Positions 1 through 8,883 of a stretch of 64,000 bases of DNA are shown piece by piece. Both the position numbers and the translations under genes were made by a program. Source of the stretch: CAIXSC01 sp046349855 (GTDB lineage Bacteria; Planctomycetota; Planctomycetia; Pirellulales; Pirellulaceae). Location of the stretch: assembly GCA_046349855.1 (NCBI GenBank), contig JAXMBM010000008.1, forward strand, positions 62,001 through 126,000, read 5' to 3'. The notes below the pieces were generated by a model. The model did no database searches and was not told the DNA's origin. It saw only the letters and a program-made list of their open reading frames with translations. The first letter of the stretch is position 1. Every line of letters begins with the position of its first letter.

Positions 1-882
1 ACGAACCCCGGCCGCCTCCGCCAGACCAATGTCCCCCGCGCGCAGCCGGCGGTAGGTGGTGAACACGGGGGTAAACGGCACGGTCCCGAGCGGCGCGGGA
101 TCGATGCCGGCGAGCAGATGCAGCATCGTCGTATTACCCGCGATCGTCAGCGCCACCAGCTGGTCAAGCGACTGACCTGCCGCCTTCGCGGCCGCCTGCA
201 GCAGCGGGCCGAGGGTGTGCTCGACGAGTGCTCTCTGCAGCGGACCGACTTCGTTGGCATCCTGCAGGCAGAGATTGATGCGCGTGAGCACATTGTCTCC
301 CAGGGCCGTCTGGGCGTTGAGCGCCGAGGCCTGTCCCACCACCTCGCCCGTCGCCAGATCGACCAGCACGATGACGACCGTCGTTGTGCCCACATCCACC
401 GCGGCTCCCAGCGGACGTGCAACATCCGCCCCGTCGGCCGTCCAATGATCACCGGCAAACTGCCATCCTCGGCCCGATCGGCCGCGACGCCACAGCGGAT
501 CGCTCGTGGTGGGAACGGCCAGTCGAAACGACGAGACGACCTGGGGAGTGTGCTGCAGCAGTGAACGTGGCGGCACGCCGACGGTGGCCGCCACTCCCGG
601 CAAGGCACGGCAGCGGCAGCCACGCAGTGTCGGCGGCTGGTCGTTCCCGATCGCCGTCACTTCCCGCCCATCGCAATCCACGCGGCCGGCGAGCAACTCG
701 ATCGAGCAGCCTTGGCACAGGCCGCGCTGGCCGCAGCGAGTGTTGAGCGGCCAGCCGGCGTGCCGCAGCGCGTCGGCCAGCGATCGTTCGGCGGCGGTGC
801 GGTCCAGGCGGCGGGACTCCGCACCGCCACTGCCACTGCCGTCCCCGCGGCCGACGGCCAGGATCGGGTCGGCGTGGCTCAT
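1..882 (-). CDS. RACo-like corrinoid activation protein (2Fe-2S + ASKHA/DUF4445), partial
   Basis: Probably reactivates oxidised Co(II) corrinoid proteins by ATP-dependent reduction, in the cytoplasm. The frame is open from an ATG at 882 to the window edge, so 294 codons are visible and the C-terminus is missing. Residues about 50-91 form a ferredoxin-like 2Fe-2S site (C50, C56, C59 as C-x5-C-x2-C, then C89). An ASKHA nucleotide-binding segment follows with DVGTTT at 163-168, and further on AGNTTMLHLLAG, both typical of the RACo/DUF4445 family. The start overlaps the DUF1638 stop as ATGA, so translation is probably coupled. Its neighbours include a corrinoid protein, which fits this role. What follows from the family is the activator function; the actual partner protein is inferred. 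Confidence 0.9.
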   Translation of the reverse strand, partial: MSHADPILAVGRGDGSGSGGAESRRLDRTAAERSLADALRHAGWPLNTRCGQRGLCQGCSIELLAGRVDCDGREVTAIGNDQPPTLRGCRCRALPGVAATVGVPPRSLLQHTPQVVSSFRLAVPTTSDPLWRRGRSGRGWQFAGDHWTADGADVARPLGAAVDVGTTTVVIVLVDLATGEVVGQASALNAQTALGDNVLTRINLCLQDANEVGPLQRALVEHTLGPLLQAAAKAAGQSLDQLVALTIAGNTTMLHLLAGIDPAPLGTVPFTPVFTTYRRLRAGDIGLAEAAGVR

Positions 883-1649
883 GGCTCAACCCGACCAGCC
901 ATGACGGGAGGCGTAACGGAGTTGGGCGGTGTGATCTCCACGATCCGTGGGTCGTCGGTCAGGCGAAGCGCGTCCCCGGGCTGCAGCACCAGGAACCGTT
1001 CGTCATCCCAAGGACCGGTGAGGAGGTCGCGGAGCAGAGTGGGATCGCCCGTCTGCCGGTCGAACGCCCAGCCCAGCCAGTCGGCGCAGCGCTGCGTGTA
1101 GGCGACATCGTCGGTCGTCGACGCGAGTCCCCAATCGATGTAGGTGGCTCGATCGTACGCGTGGAGCCAGGACTGTTCCGTCTCCAGCAGAAACTCGGCA
1201 TTGTCGTCGCCGAACCTCTCCCGGTAGTCGGCCCGCAGCCGTTCGCAGCGCTCCTGTCCGGGCGGCAGATGGTGACGGATCCAGCCGGCCGAGTACCAGT
1301 AGGTTCCCGGGTGCCGTGCCACGTACTCGGTGTAGCGTTCGCGGGAACCGAGAAGCAGGGTAATGCAGTCATGAGCTCGGGGCAGGACGAGTTGGCAGCG
1401 CGAGGTACGGAGGTTGGCGGTGGCGCGACTGCAGAGCCCGTAGCCCAGCACGATGACGTCGGCTGTCGTGTGGGCTTCGATCCGTTCCACCGCCGCCTGC
1501 AGTTCGTGCGCCAGGCGGGCGGGATCCTGGTGGAGCCCTTGCGGGAGTGACTCCCGATGGACAATTCCCGGGATCGTCCGCAGGAATTCGGCACACTCGT
1601 CCTCCAGGACGCGGCACAGGAGCACGGCCAGGCGAGTTGGGGAAGGCAT
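879..1649 (-). CDS. DUF1638 family protein
   Basis: A 256-residue protein of the DUF1638 family. Members are often found beside corrinoid methyltransferase genes, but I know of no established biochemical function. Visible features are an N-terminal Cys-containing strand (VLLCRVLEDEC), a central VLGYGLCSRA segment, and an HDC motif in PRAHDCITLLLG; these conserved Cys/His residues could bind metal or a corrinoid, which is inference. An in-frame ATG exists at 1688, but the ATG at 1649 has AGGGG about 7 bases upstream and a TATAAT box lies at 1692-1687, so 1649 is preferred. It is co-transcribed with the RACo-like gene (4-bp overlap) and diverges from the corrinoid protein gene. Confidence 0.82.
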   Translation of the reverse strand: MPSPTRLAVLLCRVLEDECAEFLRTIPGIVHRESLPQGLHQDPARLAHELQAAVERIEAHTTADVIVLGYGLCSRATANLRTSRCQLVLPRAHDCITLLLGSRERYTEYVARHPGTYWYSAGWIRHHLPPGQERCERLRADYRERFGDDNAEFLLETEQSWLHAYDRATYIDWGLASTTDDVAYTQRCADWLGWAFDRQTGDPTLLRDLLTGPWDDERFLVLQPGDALRLTDDPRIVEITPPNSVTPPVMAGRVEP

Positions 1650-1686
1650 GGGAGACCCCTGAATCCGGGCACAAAAACTGGATATC

Positions 1687-1692
1687 ATTATA
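1687..1692 (-). promoter_or_regulatory. Possible -10 box for DUF1638-RACo operon
   Basis: A perfect TATAAT reads leftward at 1692-1687, placing a transcription start near 1680, about 30 bases before the preferred DUF1638 start. The upstream -35 is poor. The divergent 80-120 bp gap must also hold the promoter for the corrinoid protein gene, for which I see no clear box. Confidence 0.4.
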
Positions 1693-1770
1693 CGTTAGTC
1701 GAACACTGCGGTTCCACGTGGTCTCGCCCCCGGGCACCGCGCAGCACTCGCCCTCCCGGAAGGTCCTGCC

Positions 1771-2418
1771 ATGATCGACCTCACCCAGCTCGCGGCCGCC
1801 ATCGAACGGGGCGACCGCGAATCGGCTCGCAACCTCACGCGCCAGGCGATCGACGAAGGACGTCCGCCTCAGGAAATCCTCGACGCCATGGTCGGCGCGA
1901 TGGATGTCGTCGGCCGGAAGTTCCAGGCACACGAAGTATTCGTGCCGGAGATGCTGATCGCGGCACGGGCCATGAAGGAATCGATCGCCCTGCTCGAACC
2001 GCTCCTCGTCCAGGCCGGCATTCGGCCCGTGGCCAAGGCCGTGATCGGTACGGTGGAAGGGGATCTGCACGACATCGGCAAGAATCTGGTGGCCATGATG
2101 TGGCGGAGCGCGAACATCGAGGTGATTGATCTGGGCGCCAATGTGGCCCCCCAGAAATTCCTCGACGCCGTGCGCCTGCATGCTCCCCAGATCGTCGGCC
2201 TCTCGGCGCTGCTGACCACGACGATGCCGGCCATCCGCCGGACGGTCGAGGCTTTTCGTGCGGCAGGCGGTCCGCTCCCGCGGATCGTCATCGGAGGAGC
2301 GCCGGTCACGCCGCAGTACGCTACCGAAGTCGGGGCGGATGGCTACGCGCCGGACGCGGCCAGCGCCGTGGAACTGGCGCGCAACCTGCTCGGTCTGCAT
2401 CCGGAGACCTCATCATGA
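1771..2418 (+). CDS. Corrinoid (B12-binding) methyltransferase protein, MtbC/MtaC-like
   Basis: A 215-residue methyl carrier. Residues 1-85 match the helical cap domain of corrinoid proteins, and residues 88-215 the B12-binding Rossmann domain. The cobalt-ligating signature is DLHDIG at 98-103 (His100), followed by the SALLTTTM loop (145-152) and GGAPVT (175-180) that hold the nucleotide tail. The size matches stand-alone MtbC/MtaC proteins rather than MetH. It would shuttle a methyl group between the neighbouring UroD-family or homocysteine methyltransferases, with the divergent RACo-like protein repairing oxidised cobalt. The stop overlaps the next gene as ATGA. The methyl donor is unknown because no MttB- or MtaB-type protein is nearby. 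Confidence 0.93.
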   Translation: MIDLTQLAAAIERGDRESARNLTRQAIDEGRPPQEILDAMVGAMDVVGRKFQAHEVFVPEMLIAARAMKESIALLEPLLVQAGIRPVAKAVIGTVEGDLHDIGKNLVAMMWRSANIEVIDLGANVAPQKFLDAVRLHAPQIVGLSALLTTTMPAIRRTVEAFRAAGGPLPRIVIGGAPVTPQYATEVGADGYAPDAASAVELARNLLGLHPETSS

Positions 2419-3473
2419 ACGGTCGTGAACGCGTCCTTGCTCTGCTGCATGGGCATCCGGTCGATCGTCTGCCGTTCCTGCCCATTACGATGATGTTCGC
2501 CGCCGACACGCTGGGAGTGCCCTACGGCCAGTATGCACTCGATCATCGCGTGCTGGTTGCCGCTCAATGCCGCACCGCCGAAGAGTACGGCTTCGACTAT
2601 GTGTCGTGCATTTCGGACCCGGCGCGGGAGGCGGCCGACTGTGGCGCTCGCGTGGTGTATTTCGACAACCAGCCCCCTGCGCTCGACGAAGCCGACGCTC
2701 TGCTGGCCGACAAGCAACGGTTGCGGGACCTCCCGCCGCCCGATCCGCTGGGGGGCGGTCGGATGACGGACCGCGTGCAGGCCGCGGCGCTGCTGCGGGA
2801 GCGCGTGGGGAACGAGTTGCTGGTCGAGGGGTGGGTCGAAGGTCCGTGCGCTCAGGGGGCCGACCTGCGGGGAATCAATACCCTGATGCTCGACTTTTTC
2901 GACGACCCCGAGTTCGTGCACGAGTTGTTCGAGTTTGTCGTCGGGTTGGAACTGCGGTTTGCCCAGGCGCAGCTGGCCGCCGGGGTCGATCTGATCGGTA
3001 TGGGCGACGCGGCCGCTTCCCTGGTTGGACCACGGTTATACGACGAATTTGTCTGGCCCTATGAAAAGCGACTGGTCGACGGCATTCACCAGCTGGGAGG
3101 ACTTGTGCGGCTGCACATCTGCGGCAATACGCGGCCCCTGCTGGCGGCGATGGGGCGGCTAGGGGCCGACATCGTCGACCTGGACTATCCGGCGCCGGTC
3201 GCCGAGGCCCGGCAGGCCATGGGGCCCCACCAGGTGTTGCTCGGCAATCTCGACCCCGTCCGTGTGCTTTGCGACGGCACTCCCGATGTGATCACCCAGG
3301 CCGTGGCCGCGTGTCACCGAGCGGCGGGAAGCCGCTACATCGTGGGAGCGGGCTGCGAGGTACCGCGCGGCACGCCTCCGGAGAACCTGCGGGCGATGGG
3401 ACGCTATGCGCGAGCGACACCGGTGGCCGGGGTGGCGGCTGGAAGTGAAGACACTCGTTTTCCGGAGACCTGA
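2415..3473 (+). CDS. Uroporphyrinogen decarboxylase-family methyltransferase (MtaA/CmuA-like)
   Basis: A 352-residue UroD-superfamily TIM barrel, most likely a corrinoid methyltransferase rather than a haem enzyme. The MtaA-type zinc site is visible as HxC at 234-236 in LHICGNTRPLL, with a further Cys in AGCEVPRGTPPENL near residue 318. The N-terminal NGRERVLALLHGHPVDRLP is typical of the family. It overlaps the corrinoid protein gene by 4 bp, which supports a physical partnership: MtaA-like proteins move methyl groups from a methyl-corrinoid protein to a thiol. Which thiol is used here cannot be read from sequence. A 180-bp gap separates it from the homocysteine methyltransferase. Confidence 0.88.
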   Translation: MNGRERVLALLHGHPVDRLPFLPITMMFAADTLGVPYGQYALDHRVLVAAQCRTAEEYGFDYVSCISDPAREAADCGARVVYFDNQPPALDEADALLADKQRLRDLPPPDPLGGGRMTDRVQAAALLRERVGNELLVEGWVEGPCAQGADLRGINTLMLDFFDDPEFVHELFEFVVGLELRFAQAQLAAGVDLIGMGDAAASLVGPRLYDEFVWPYEKRLVDGIHQLGGLVRLHICGNTRPLLAAMGRLGADIVDLDYPAPVAEARQAMGPHQVLLGNLDPVRVLCDGTPDVITQAVAACHRAAGSRYIVGAGCEVPRGTPPENLRAMGRYARATPVAGVAAGSEDTRFPET

Positions 3474-3653
3474 TGTCCGAGAAGGGGAAAACCGCGAGTC
3501 ATCCCGCGGCGCTGATTGCCAGACGTGTCGCGCCGCGATAGGCTCGTGACAGCGTCCGGCAGCAACTCGCTCTCCCCTCGATTTTGTTCCTGCCTTGCCT
3601 TGCCGTCGCCGCCTCGCGGGACGTACGTGCAAGCACTCTCCCCCACGTGACGT

Positions 3654-4532
3654 ATGCCCGTTCACCCTCTGATCGTTGAGTTGGCCGCTCACAGTCCGAT
3701 TCTCACCGATGGTGCTTGGGGGACGCAGCTGCAGGCCGCCGGTCTGCCGCCCGGCGCCTGTCCCGACACCTGGAATCTCACGCATCCGGACATCGTCGAG
3801 CAGGTGCCGCGCTCGTATGTGGCGGCCGGCAGCCGCATCGTGCTGACGAATACGTTTCGGGCCAATCGGCTGGCCCTGGCCGATCTGGGGGTCGACGCGA
3901 GTGTCGCGGACATCAATCGGGCCGGTGTCGAGATTTCGCGGCGGGCGGCGGCCGATCAGGCGCTGGTCTTTGCGTCGCTGGGTCCGAGTGGTCGCCTGCT
4001 GCTGGCGGGAACGGTGACGGAAGACGAGCTGCGCGAAGCGTTCAGCGAGCAGGCGGCGGCGCTGGCGAGTGCGGGGGCCGACGCGCTGGTCGTCGAGACG
4101 ATGACCGACGTCGACGAGGCCAGGATTGCCGTGGCGGCGGCCAAGGCGACGGGACTCCCGGTGGTGGCCTGCATGGTGTTCGATTCGGGGGTCGAGCGCG
4201 ACCGTACGATGATGGGAGTGACGATCGAGCAGGCGGTGAAGGAATTGAGCGACGCGGGTGCCGATGTCCTGGGAGCGAACTGCGGCCAGGGCATCGAGGG
4301 CTACGTCCGCATCTGTCGCCGCCTGGCTCAGGCCACCTCCCGCCCGCTCTGGATCAAGGCCAATGCGGGAACGCCCGAACTGCGGCAGGGGCACGCGATC
4401 TACCCGACTCACCCCGACGACTTTGCCTCCTATGCCCGCACCCTCGTGGGTGGCGGTGCGACTTTCCTGGGTGGCTGCTGCGGGACCAATCCTGATTTCA
4501 TTCGCGCCCTGGCGCGGGAACTGGCGTCATGA
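3654..4532 (+). CDS. Homocysteine S-methyltransferase family protein (zinc type)
   Basis: A 292-residue single-domain Hcy methyltransferase, similar in size to BHMT-like stand-alone domains or the N-terminal module of MetH. The zinc-thiolate triad is present: Cys210 in GANCGQG and Cys275-Cys276 in GGCCGTNPD. The N-terminal LTDGAWGTQLQ is also characteristic. Within this cluster it could methylate homocysteine from the methyl-corrinoid protein, giving methionine, so the locus may feed one-carbon metabolism. An alternative is another thiol or selenol acceptor. No good ribosome site is seen before the ATG at 3654. The stop overlaps the next gene by 4 bp (ATGA). Confidence 0.88.
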   Translation: MPVHPLIVELAAHSPILTDGAWGTQLQAAGLPPGACPDTWNLTHPDIVEQVPRSYVAAGSRIVLTNTFRANRLALADLGVDASVADINRAGVEISRRAAADQALVFASLGPSGRLLLAGTVTEDELREAFSEQAAALASAGADALVVETMTDVDEARIAVAAAKATGLPVVACMVFDSGVERDRTMMGVTIEQAVKELSDAGADVLGANCGQGIEGYVRICRRLAQATSRPLWIKANAGTPELRQGHAIYPTHPDDFASYARTLVGGGATFLGGCCGTNPDFIRALARELAS

Positions 4533-5740
4533 ATTCGCGGGAACGCCTGCGGACCACACTGCGGCACGACGTGCCCGATCGGCTGCCGATCGACCTGGGT
4601 GGAACGCGACAGTCCGGCATCGCCGCGGCAGCGTGCCAGGCCTTGAAGCAGCGGCTCGGCATCACCACGCCCACGCGAGTCTTCGATCTGTTTCAGATGC
4701 TGGCCGAAGTGGAGCAGCCGTTGCGGGAGCGTTTCGGTGCCGATGTCATCGGCCTGTATCGCCCCGAGGTGGCGTTCGGGATTCGCAACGAGCGCTGGAA
4801 GTCGTGGCGGCTGTTCGATGGTACGCCGGTCGAGGTGCCGGGAGATTTCGAGCCGGTGGTGGAAGAGGATGGAAGTCTGGCGATCATGCGCGGTGGGGAA
4901 GCGATCGCTCGGATGCCGCGCGATGGTTTCTACTTTGATCGACTGGAAAAGTATCCGGGAGCCGCCCACGTCTCGCTCGACACCTACCAGCCGCCGCTGC
5001 TCACCGCCGAACACGTGGCGTGGTATGCCGCTCAGTCCCGGGCATTGTACGAAAACACCGACCTGGCGATCGTCGCCCCGTTGGGGCCTCCCTACGAACT
5101 GTTCTACGGTCTCGGTACGGGCGATTTCGAGGCCTGGATGATCACGCTGGCGACCGAGCCGGACTATGTCCATGGGCTCTATGAACGGCTCACCGATGCC
5201 TGGTTGATCAACTTGCAGCGGTTTGCCGACGCCGTGGGCGATCGCGTGCAGGTGGTGCAGATCTGCGACGATCTGGGAACGCAGGAATCGCTGTTCCTCT
5301 CCGTGAAGATGTTCCGTGAACTGATGATGCCGCATTATCGGCGCGGGATTGAGTGGATTCATCGGCACACCTCGTACCGAGTGATGTTGCACAGCGACGG
5401 CGCGATCGCTCCCCTGATCCCCTCTTTGATTGAGATGGGAATCGACGTGCTCAATCCGGTGCAGACGAGTGCCGCGGGGATGGATCCGGCGGAGCTGAAG
5501 CGGCAGTTCGGCCGGCAATTGGTGTTCTGGGGCGGTTCGCTCGACTGCCAAAAAACACTCCCCTACGGCACACCGGAGGAAGTAGCGGCCGAGGTACGGC
5601 GGCATGTCGAGCTGCTGGCACCGGGTGGCGGCTACGTATTTGCGTCGGTACACAACATTCAGGCCGGAGTACCGCCGGAGAACATCGAGGCCATGTTCGA
5701 TGCGGCCCGCGCGGTGGAACTGCGGGAACTCGCCGGCTGA
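4529..5740 (+). CDS. Second uroporphyrinogen decarboxylase-family protein
   Basis: A 403-residue UroD-superfamily protein, longer than its paralogue at 2415. The position that is HxC in the first copy reads HSD here (MLHSDGAIAPLI), followed by DVLNPVQTSAAGMDP. The zinc site therefore differs, and the substrate or role may too. The end carries ASVHNIQAGVPPENI, a family hallmark. It is coupled to the homocysteine methyltransferase by ATGA. It could be the donor-side methyltransferase of the cluster, demethylating an unknown methylated compound; that is inference from gene order and the absence of any other candidate. Confidence 0.85.
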   Translation: MNSRERLRTTLRHDVPDRLPIDLGGTRQSGIAAAACQALKQRLGITTPTRVFDLFQMLAEVEQPLRERFGADVIGLYRPEVAFGIRNERWKSWRLFDGTPVEVPGDFEPVVEEDGSLAIMRGGEAIARMPRDGFYFDRLEKYPGAAHVSLDTYQPPLLTAEHVAWYAAQSRALYENTDLAIVAPLGPPYELFYGLGTGDFEAWMITLATEPDYVHGLYERLTDAWLINLQRFADAVGDRVQVVQICDDLGTQESLFLSVKMFRELMMPHYRRGIEWIHRHTSYRVMLHSDGAIAPLIPSLIEMGIDVLNPVQTSAAGMDPAELKRQFGRQLVFWGGSLDCQKTLPYGTPEEVAAEVRRHVELLAPGGGYVFASVHNIQAGVPPENIEAMFDAARAVELRELAG

Positions 5741-5785
5741 ACGCGGGGTCGGGACGCGGGGTGCAGGACGGCGATGCGGCGCCGC

Positions 5786-5813
5786 TTGTACCCCCGTTCC
5801 CGTCAGCTATACT
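5786..5813 (+). promoter_or_regulatory. Sigma-70-like promoter of the DUF3500 gene
   Basis: TTGTAC (5786-5791), a 16-bp spacer, then TATACT (5808-5813). It would start transcription near 5820, leaving a leader of about 60 bases before the ATG at 5882. It is among the best promoter matches in the window. Confidence 0.6.
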
Positions 5814-5881
5814 CGACCGGCATTGGCCCCACGGCGGGGCGGCGGTAAGTGGTGGGTAGCCATCTCGGGAGTGGATGAGTA

Positions 5882-6922
5882 ATGAGCAGGCGCATTCTGG
5901 CGGTGGGCGTGTTGGGGCTGGCGCTGTTGGCGGCGGCCGGAGGGGCGGCATACCAGGCAGGACGCCCGGGGCCGGCGATGACCGAGGCCGCCCAGAAGTG
6001 GCTCGCCACACTCTCGGGTGAGCAACGGTCGAAGGCCGTCATGGACTACGATGCACCGCAGCGCGTGGACTGGCACTTCATTCCCAAGGCCTCGCGCAAG
6101 GGATTGCAGATCCGGGAAATGAATGACGCGCAACGCCAGGCGGCCCGCGCCCTGCTGCGAGCCTCGCTCAGCGAGATCGGGTATGGCAAGGCGACCCGGA
6201 TCATGGAATACGAGGCCCTGCTCAAGGAACTCGAAAAAGCCAAGACCGGGACGCCGCTGCGCGATACCGAACGCTACTACTTCACGGTCTTCGGACAGCC
6301 CAGCGACACGGGGAAGTGGGGGCTGAGTATCGAAGGGCACCATATGTCGTTCAATTTCGTGGTCGAACAGGGACGAGTGGTCTCGTCGTCCCCCAACATG
6401 TTTGGTGCCAATCCGGCGATCATCCGCAATCCGGCGCTGCCGGGTTTCCAGGACGGCGCACGGCTGCTGGCCAAGGAGGAACAGCTGGCCTTCGATCTGC
6501 TCGCGTCGCTCGACGCCGACCAGCGCAAAGTGACGATCATCGCCGAGAAGGCACTGGACGAAGTCCGCACCGCAGGCGCTCCTCAGCCACCCACCGACGC
6601 CCCGGCGGGAATCGCCGGCGCCCGGCTGAACGACAACCAGAAGAAGATCCTGCGGTCGCTGGTGGAAGCGTACGCCGAGAACATGCCGGACGAAGTGGCC
6701 GCCGAACGGCTCTCCTCCCTCCGCGACGGCGGACTCGACAAAGTCCACTTTGCCTGGGCCGGGGCCGACAAGCCGGGAGTCGGACACTACTATCGCGTGC
6801 AGGGCGAGACGTTCTTGATCGAGTTCGTCAATACGCAACCGGATGCCGCCGGCAACCCGGCCAATCACATCCACTGCACGTGGCGGGACCGCCGAGGCGA
6901 TTTCGCCATCCCGATCAAGTAA
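5882..6922 (+). CDS. DUF3500 domain-containing secreted protein
   Basis: A 346-residue protein with an N-terminal hydrophobic signal segment (RRILAVGVLGLALLAAAGGAAY), so probably exported or membrane-anchored. The body matches DUF3500: WHFIP near the start, the GHHMSFNFVV motif, and the terminal ANHIHCTWRDRRGDFA. The function is not established. The family shape suggests a soluble periplasmic protein with conserved His residues (GHH and HIHC) that could bind metal, which is inference. GGAG sits upstream of the ATG and a TTGTAC/TATACT promoter lies 70 bp away. A methyltransferase gene follows 5 bp later, probably in the same transcript. Confidence 0.87.
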   Translation: MSRRILAVGVLGLALLAAAGGAAYQAGRPGPAMTEAAQKWLATLSGEQRSKAVMDYDAPQRVDWHFIPKASRKGLQIREMNDAQRQAARALLRASLSEIGYGKATRIMEYEALLKELEKAKTGTPLRDTERYYFTVFGQPSDTGKWGLSIEGHHMSFNFVVEQGRVVSSSPNMFGANPAIIRNPALPGFQDGARLLAKEEQLAFDLLASLDADQRKVTIIAEKALDEVRTAGAPQPPTDAPAGIAGARLNDNQKKILRSLVEAYAENMPDEVAAERLSSLRDGGLDKVHFAWAGADKPGVGHYYRVQGETFLIEFVNTQPDAAGNPANHIHCTWRDRRGDFAIPIK

Positions 6923-6927
6923 GGTCG

Positions 6928-7521
6928 ATGCCTGCCGCCGACCGGATCAAGTGGGACGCGAAGTACGCGGCCGGCGACCATGCGGGCGGCGTCCATGCGG
7001 GCGCTGAGCCGTCGGAGGTGCTGGTCGAGCTGGCTGCCTACCTGCCGGCAGGGGGCCGGCTCCTGGAACTCGCCGGCGGCGCAGGGCGGCACGCGCTGTG
7101 GTTTGCTGCCCGCGGCTTCGACGTCACTCTGGCCGACATCTCCGCCGTGGCCCGTCAACTGGCTCGCGAGCGCGCCGAGCAGCGAGGGCTCCCGCTCCAG
7201 ACGCTCGACATCGACCTGGAAGAATCTCCTTTGCCGGCCGGTCCGTGGGACGTGGTGTTCTCGCACCACTATCTGTGGCGTCCGCTGTTTGCGGCAGTCC
7301 CTTCGTGCCTGGCGGACGAGGGTCGGCTGGTGGTCATCCAGCCGACCGTGAGAAACCTGGAGCGTCACGTTCGGCCGCCCCGCCCGTTTCTGCTGGAGCC
7401 CGGCGAACTCGCGCAGCTCGCCAGCCCGCTCGTGGTGGAGTACTACGCGGAAGGCTGGAACGTCACGGGGCGCCACGAGGCGGTGCTGGTGGCGCGCCGC
7501 GTGTCCCGCCGAGGCGCGTGA
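6928..7521 (+). CDS. Class I SAM-dependent methyltransferase
   Basis: A 197-residue methyltransferase. Motif I is LLELAGGAGRHALWFAARG, followed by an acidic ADIS strand end and WDVVFSHHYLWRPLF (motif II region). The family resembles small tellurite-resistance/thiopurine-type methyltransferases, but substrate residues are not diagnostic. The ATG at 6928 is chosen because it begins just after the DUF3500 stop with AAGG between. It is probably translated from the same mRNA as the DUF3500 gene. The 3' end faces a leftward gene only 17 bp away. Confidence 0.85.
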   Translation: MPAADRIKWDAKYAAGDHAGGVHAGAEPSEVLVELAAYLPAGGRLLELAGGAGRHALWFAARGFDVTLADISAVARQLARERAEQRGLPLQTLDIDLEESPLPAGPWDVVFSHHYLWRPLFAAVPSCLADEGRLVVIQPTVRNLERHVRPPRPFLLEPGELAQLASPLVVEYYAEGWNVTGRHEAVLVARRVSRRGA

Positions 7522-7538
7522 AGGTTCCTCATTGCGGA

Positions 7539-8519
7539 CTAGCGGGAACGCGTCGGTTTCCGAGCCAGTTCGACTGGGCTGTAGTACAGCGTCGCGTCGT
7601 CGATGATGAACGGCGTCGACCAGGTCCGTCCGTCGTCGGCGCTGCAGACGTTGAAGAAGAACGTCTTGAAGCGTTCGCAGCGGAAGCCGTACGGATTGTG
7701 GGTCGCCAGGTGGTCTTCCTGCGTCAAGTCCTCGATGCCGGGCTTGCCGTAGAAGTGCACTTTGCCGTCGGCGGAGAAGGACATGCCGAACGTCCACCAG
7801 CCGGTCTTGGTAATCTGCGGACCCTTGTAGTCCTGACCATACTCGTTGGCGCGGATGCGGACGTAGGCCGTGTCGTAGCCGAGTCCATTGGATTCCTTGG
7901 TTTCAAACTCGAGGAACATGCCCGGGTAGTACAATTCGCGGCCCCAGTAGCGGCCGCCCTTCTCGTGTTCCCAGGTATGCGTGTCGATGGCGGCCCGCAC
8001 CGCGAAGTGCGGACCCGAACGCCGTTCCCACTTCGACACGGGCGGCAGGAAGACGCGGACCACGAAGTTGGGTTGCTGAGCGATCGGAATCATGCCGCCC
8101 AGACGTTCGCTGATGTCGCAGATGAAATCGTCCTGCTGCATACGATACGAGGGGCGGCCGGAGATGCCCGTATACAGCGAGCGGAGCAGCAGCGATCCCT
8201 TACTCCCCGGCAGACCTCCCTCGGGAGTTTCCACCCGCTTCACCACATCGGGAGTCCCCCGCATGATTCCTTCGAACCACCGCCCGTTCTTGGCAATCCC
8301 GCCCGGCAGGTACTGGTTGTCGTTGATGTTCTCGGCGCTCTTCGGGAGATAGGTGTAAAACTCCCACTCCGGATCCTCAAAGTCGTCCCCCACCTGCACC
8401 ACCTTCTGGCCCGTTCCCGGCAGCAGCGGAGGCAGAGCCGCGGCGCGCCGCGTCGAGGCGACACCACTGGCGAATACGGCACACAGAGCCAAAAGCGGAA
8501 GAAAGCGGAGCTGTCTCAT
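7539..8519 (-). CDS. Secreted hypothetical protein (planctomycete type)
   Basis: A 326-residue protein starting at the ATG at 8519, where a clear signal peptide begins (RQLRFLPLLALCAVFASGVAS). The mature part contains DDFEDPEWEFYTYLPKSAEN, many aromatic and Trp residues, and segments such as GWWTFGMSFSADGKVHFYGKPG that look like a beta-sandwich (concanavalin-like) fold. The longer frame reaching 8642 has no added domain. I do not recognise a defined family with certainty. It may be an extracytoplasmic carbohydrate-binding or structural protein. It converges with the methyltransferase gene and diverges from the lipoprotein gene. Confidence 0.72.
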   Translation of the reverse strand: MRQLRFLPLLALCAVFASGVASTRRAAALPPLLPGTGQKVVQVGDDFEDPEWEFYTYLPKSAENINDNQYLPGGIAKNGRWFEGIMRGTPDVVKRVETPEGGLPGSKGSLLLRSLYTGISGRPSYRMQQDDFICDISERLGGMIPIAQQPNFVVRVFLPPVSKWERRSGPHFAVRAAIDTHTWEHEKGGRYWGRELYYPGMFLEFETKESNGLGYDTAYVRIRANEYGQDYKGPQITKTGWWTFGMSFSADGKVHFYGKPGIEDLTQEDHLATHNPYGFRCERFKTFFFNVCSADDGRTWSTPFIIDDATLYYSPVELARKPTRSR

Positions 8520-8883
8520 GGCGGAGGGGGGCGAGGGGAAGATGGGGAAATAATAGCGGTGGGTACCGGCCGATCCGGATGCTCTGGATGATCGGTATCG
8601 AACGTGCCAGGCTTGCGGGATTTTACGGCGACGCATTCGCATTGCTCAGCTTGCCTGGTTCGCCACTCAGAATGAACGCCGTCGCCGCGTTGCCTCCTCA
8701 CCGTCGCCGGACCATGAGCCGGATGAGCGTCCCGGGGCCGGAAAACGTAGAAAGTCGCCTTCAGCCGCCAGCGCGATTTCGCTACAGTCCCCGACCCGCC
8801 GCGGTCGGGTTCGCAGGGCGGTCGGGACTACTTTTCGGCTGATCAGCGCAACCAACGCCCCTAGCGGGCAGCGAGGCTCACCG
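8520..8883. other. Divergent intergenic region, no gene seen
   Basis: This 364-bp gap lies between two divergently transcribed exported-protein genes and must hold both promoters. I see no convincing -35/-10 pair, RNA gene or repeat. Short open frames here lack coding character. Confidence 0.5.

Noticed and set aside
1369..2400. Long leftward open frame (343 codons) opposite the corrinoid gene
   Set aside because: Antisense to clear B12-protein and DUF1638 genes; Arg/His-rich composition of a GC-rich shadow frame.
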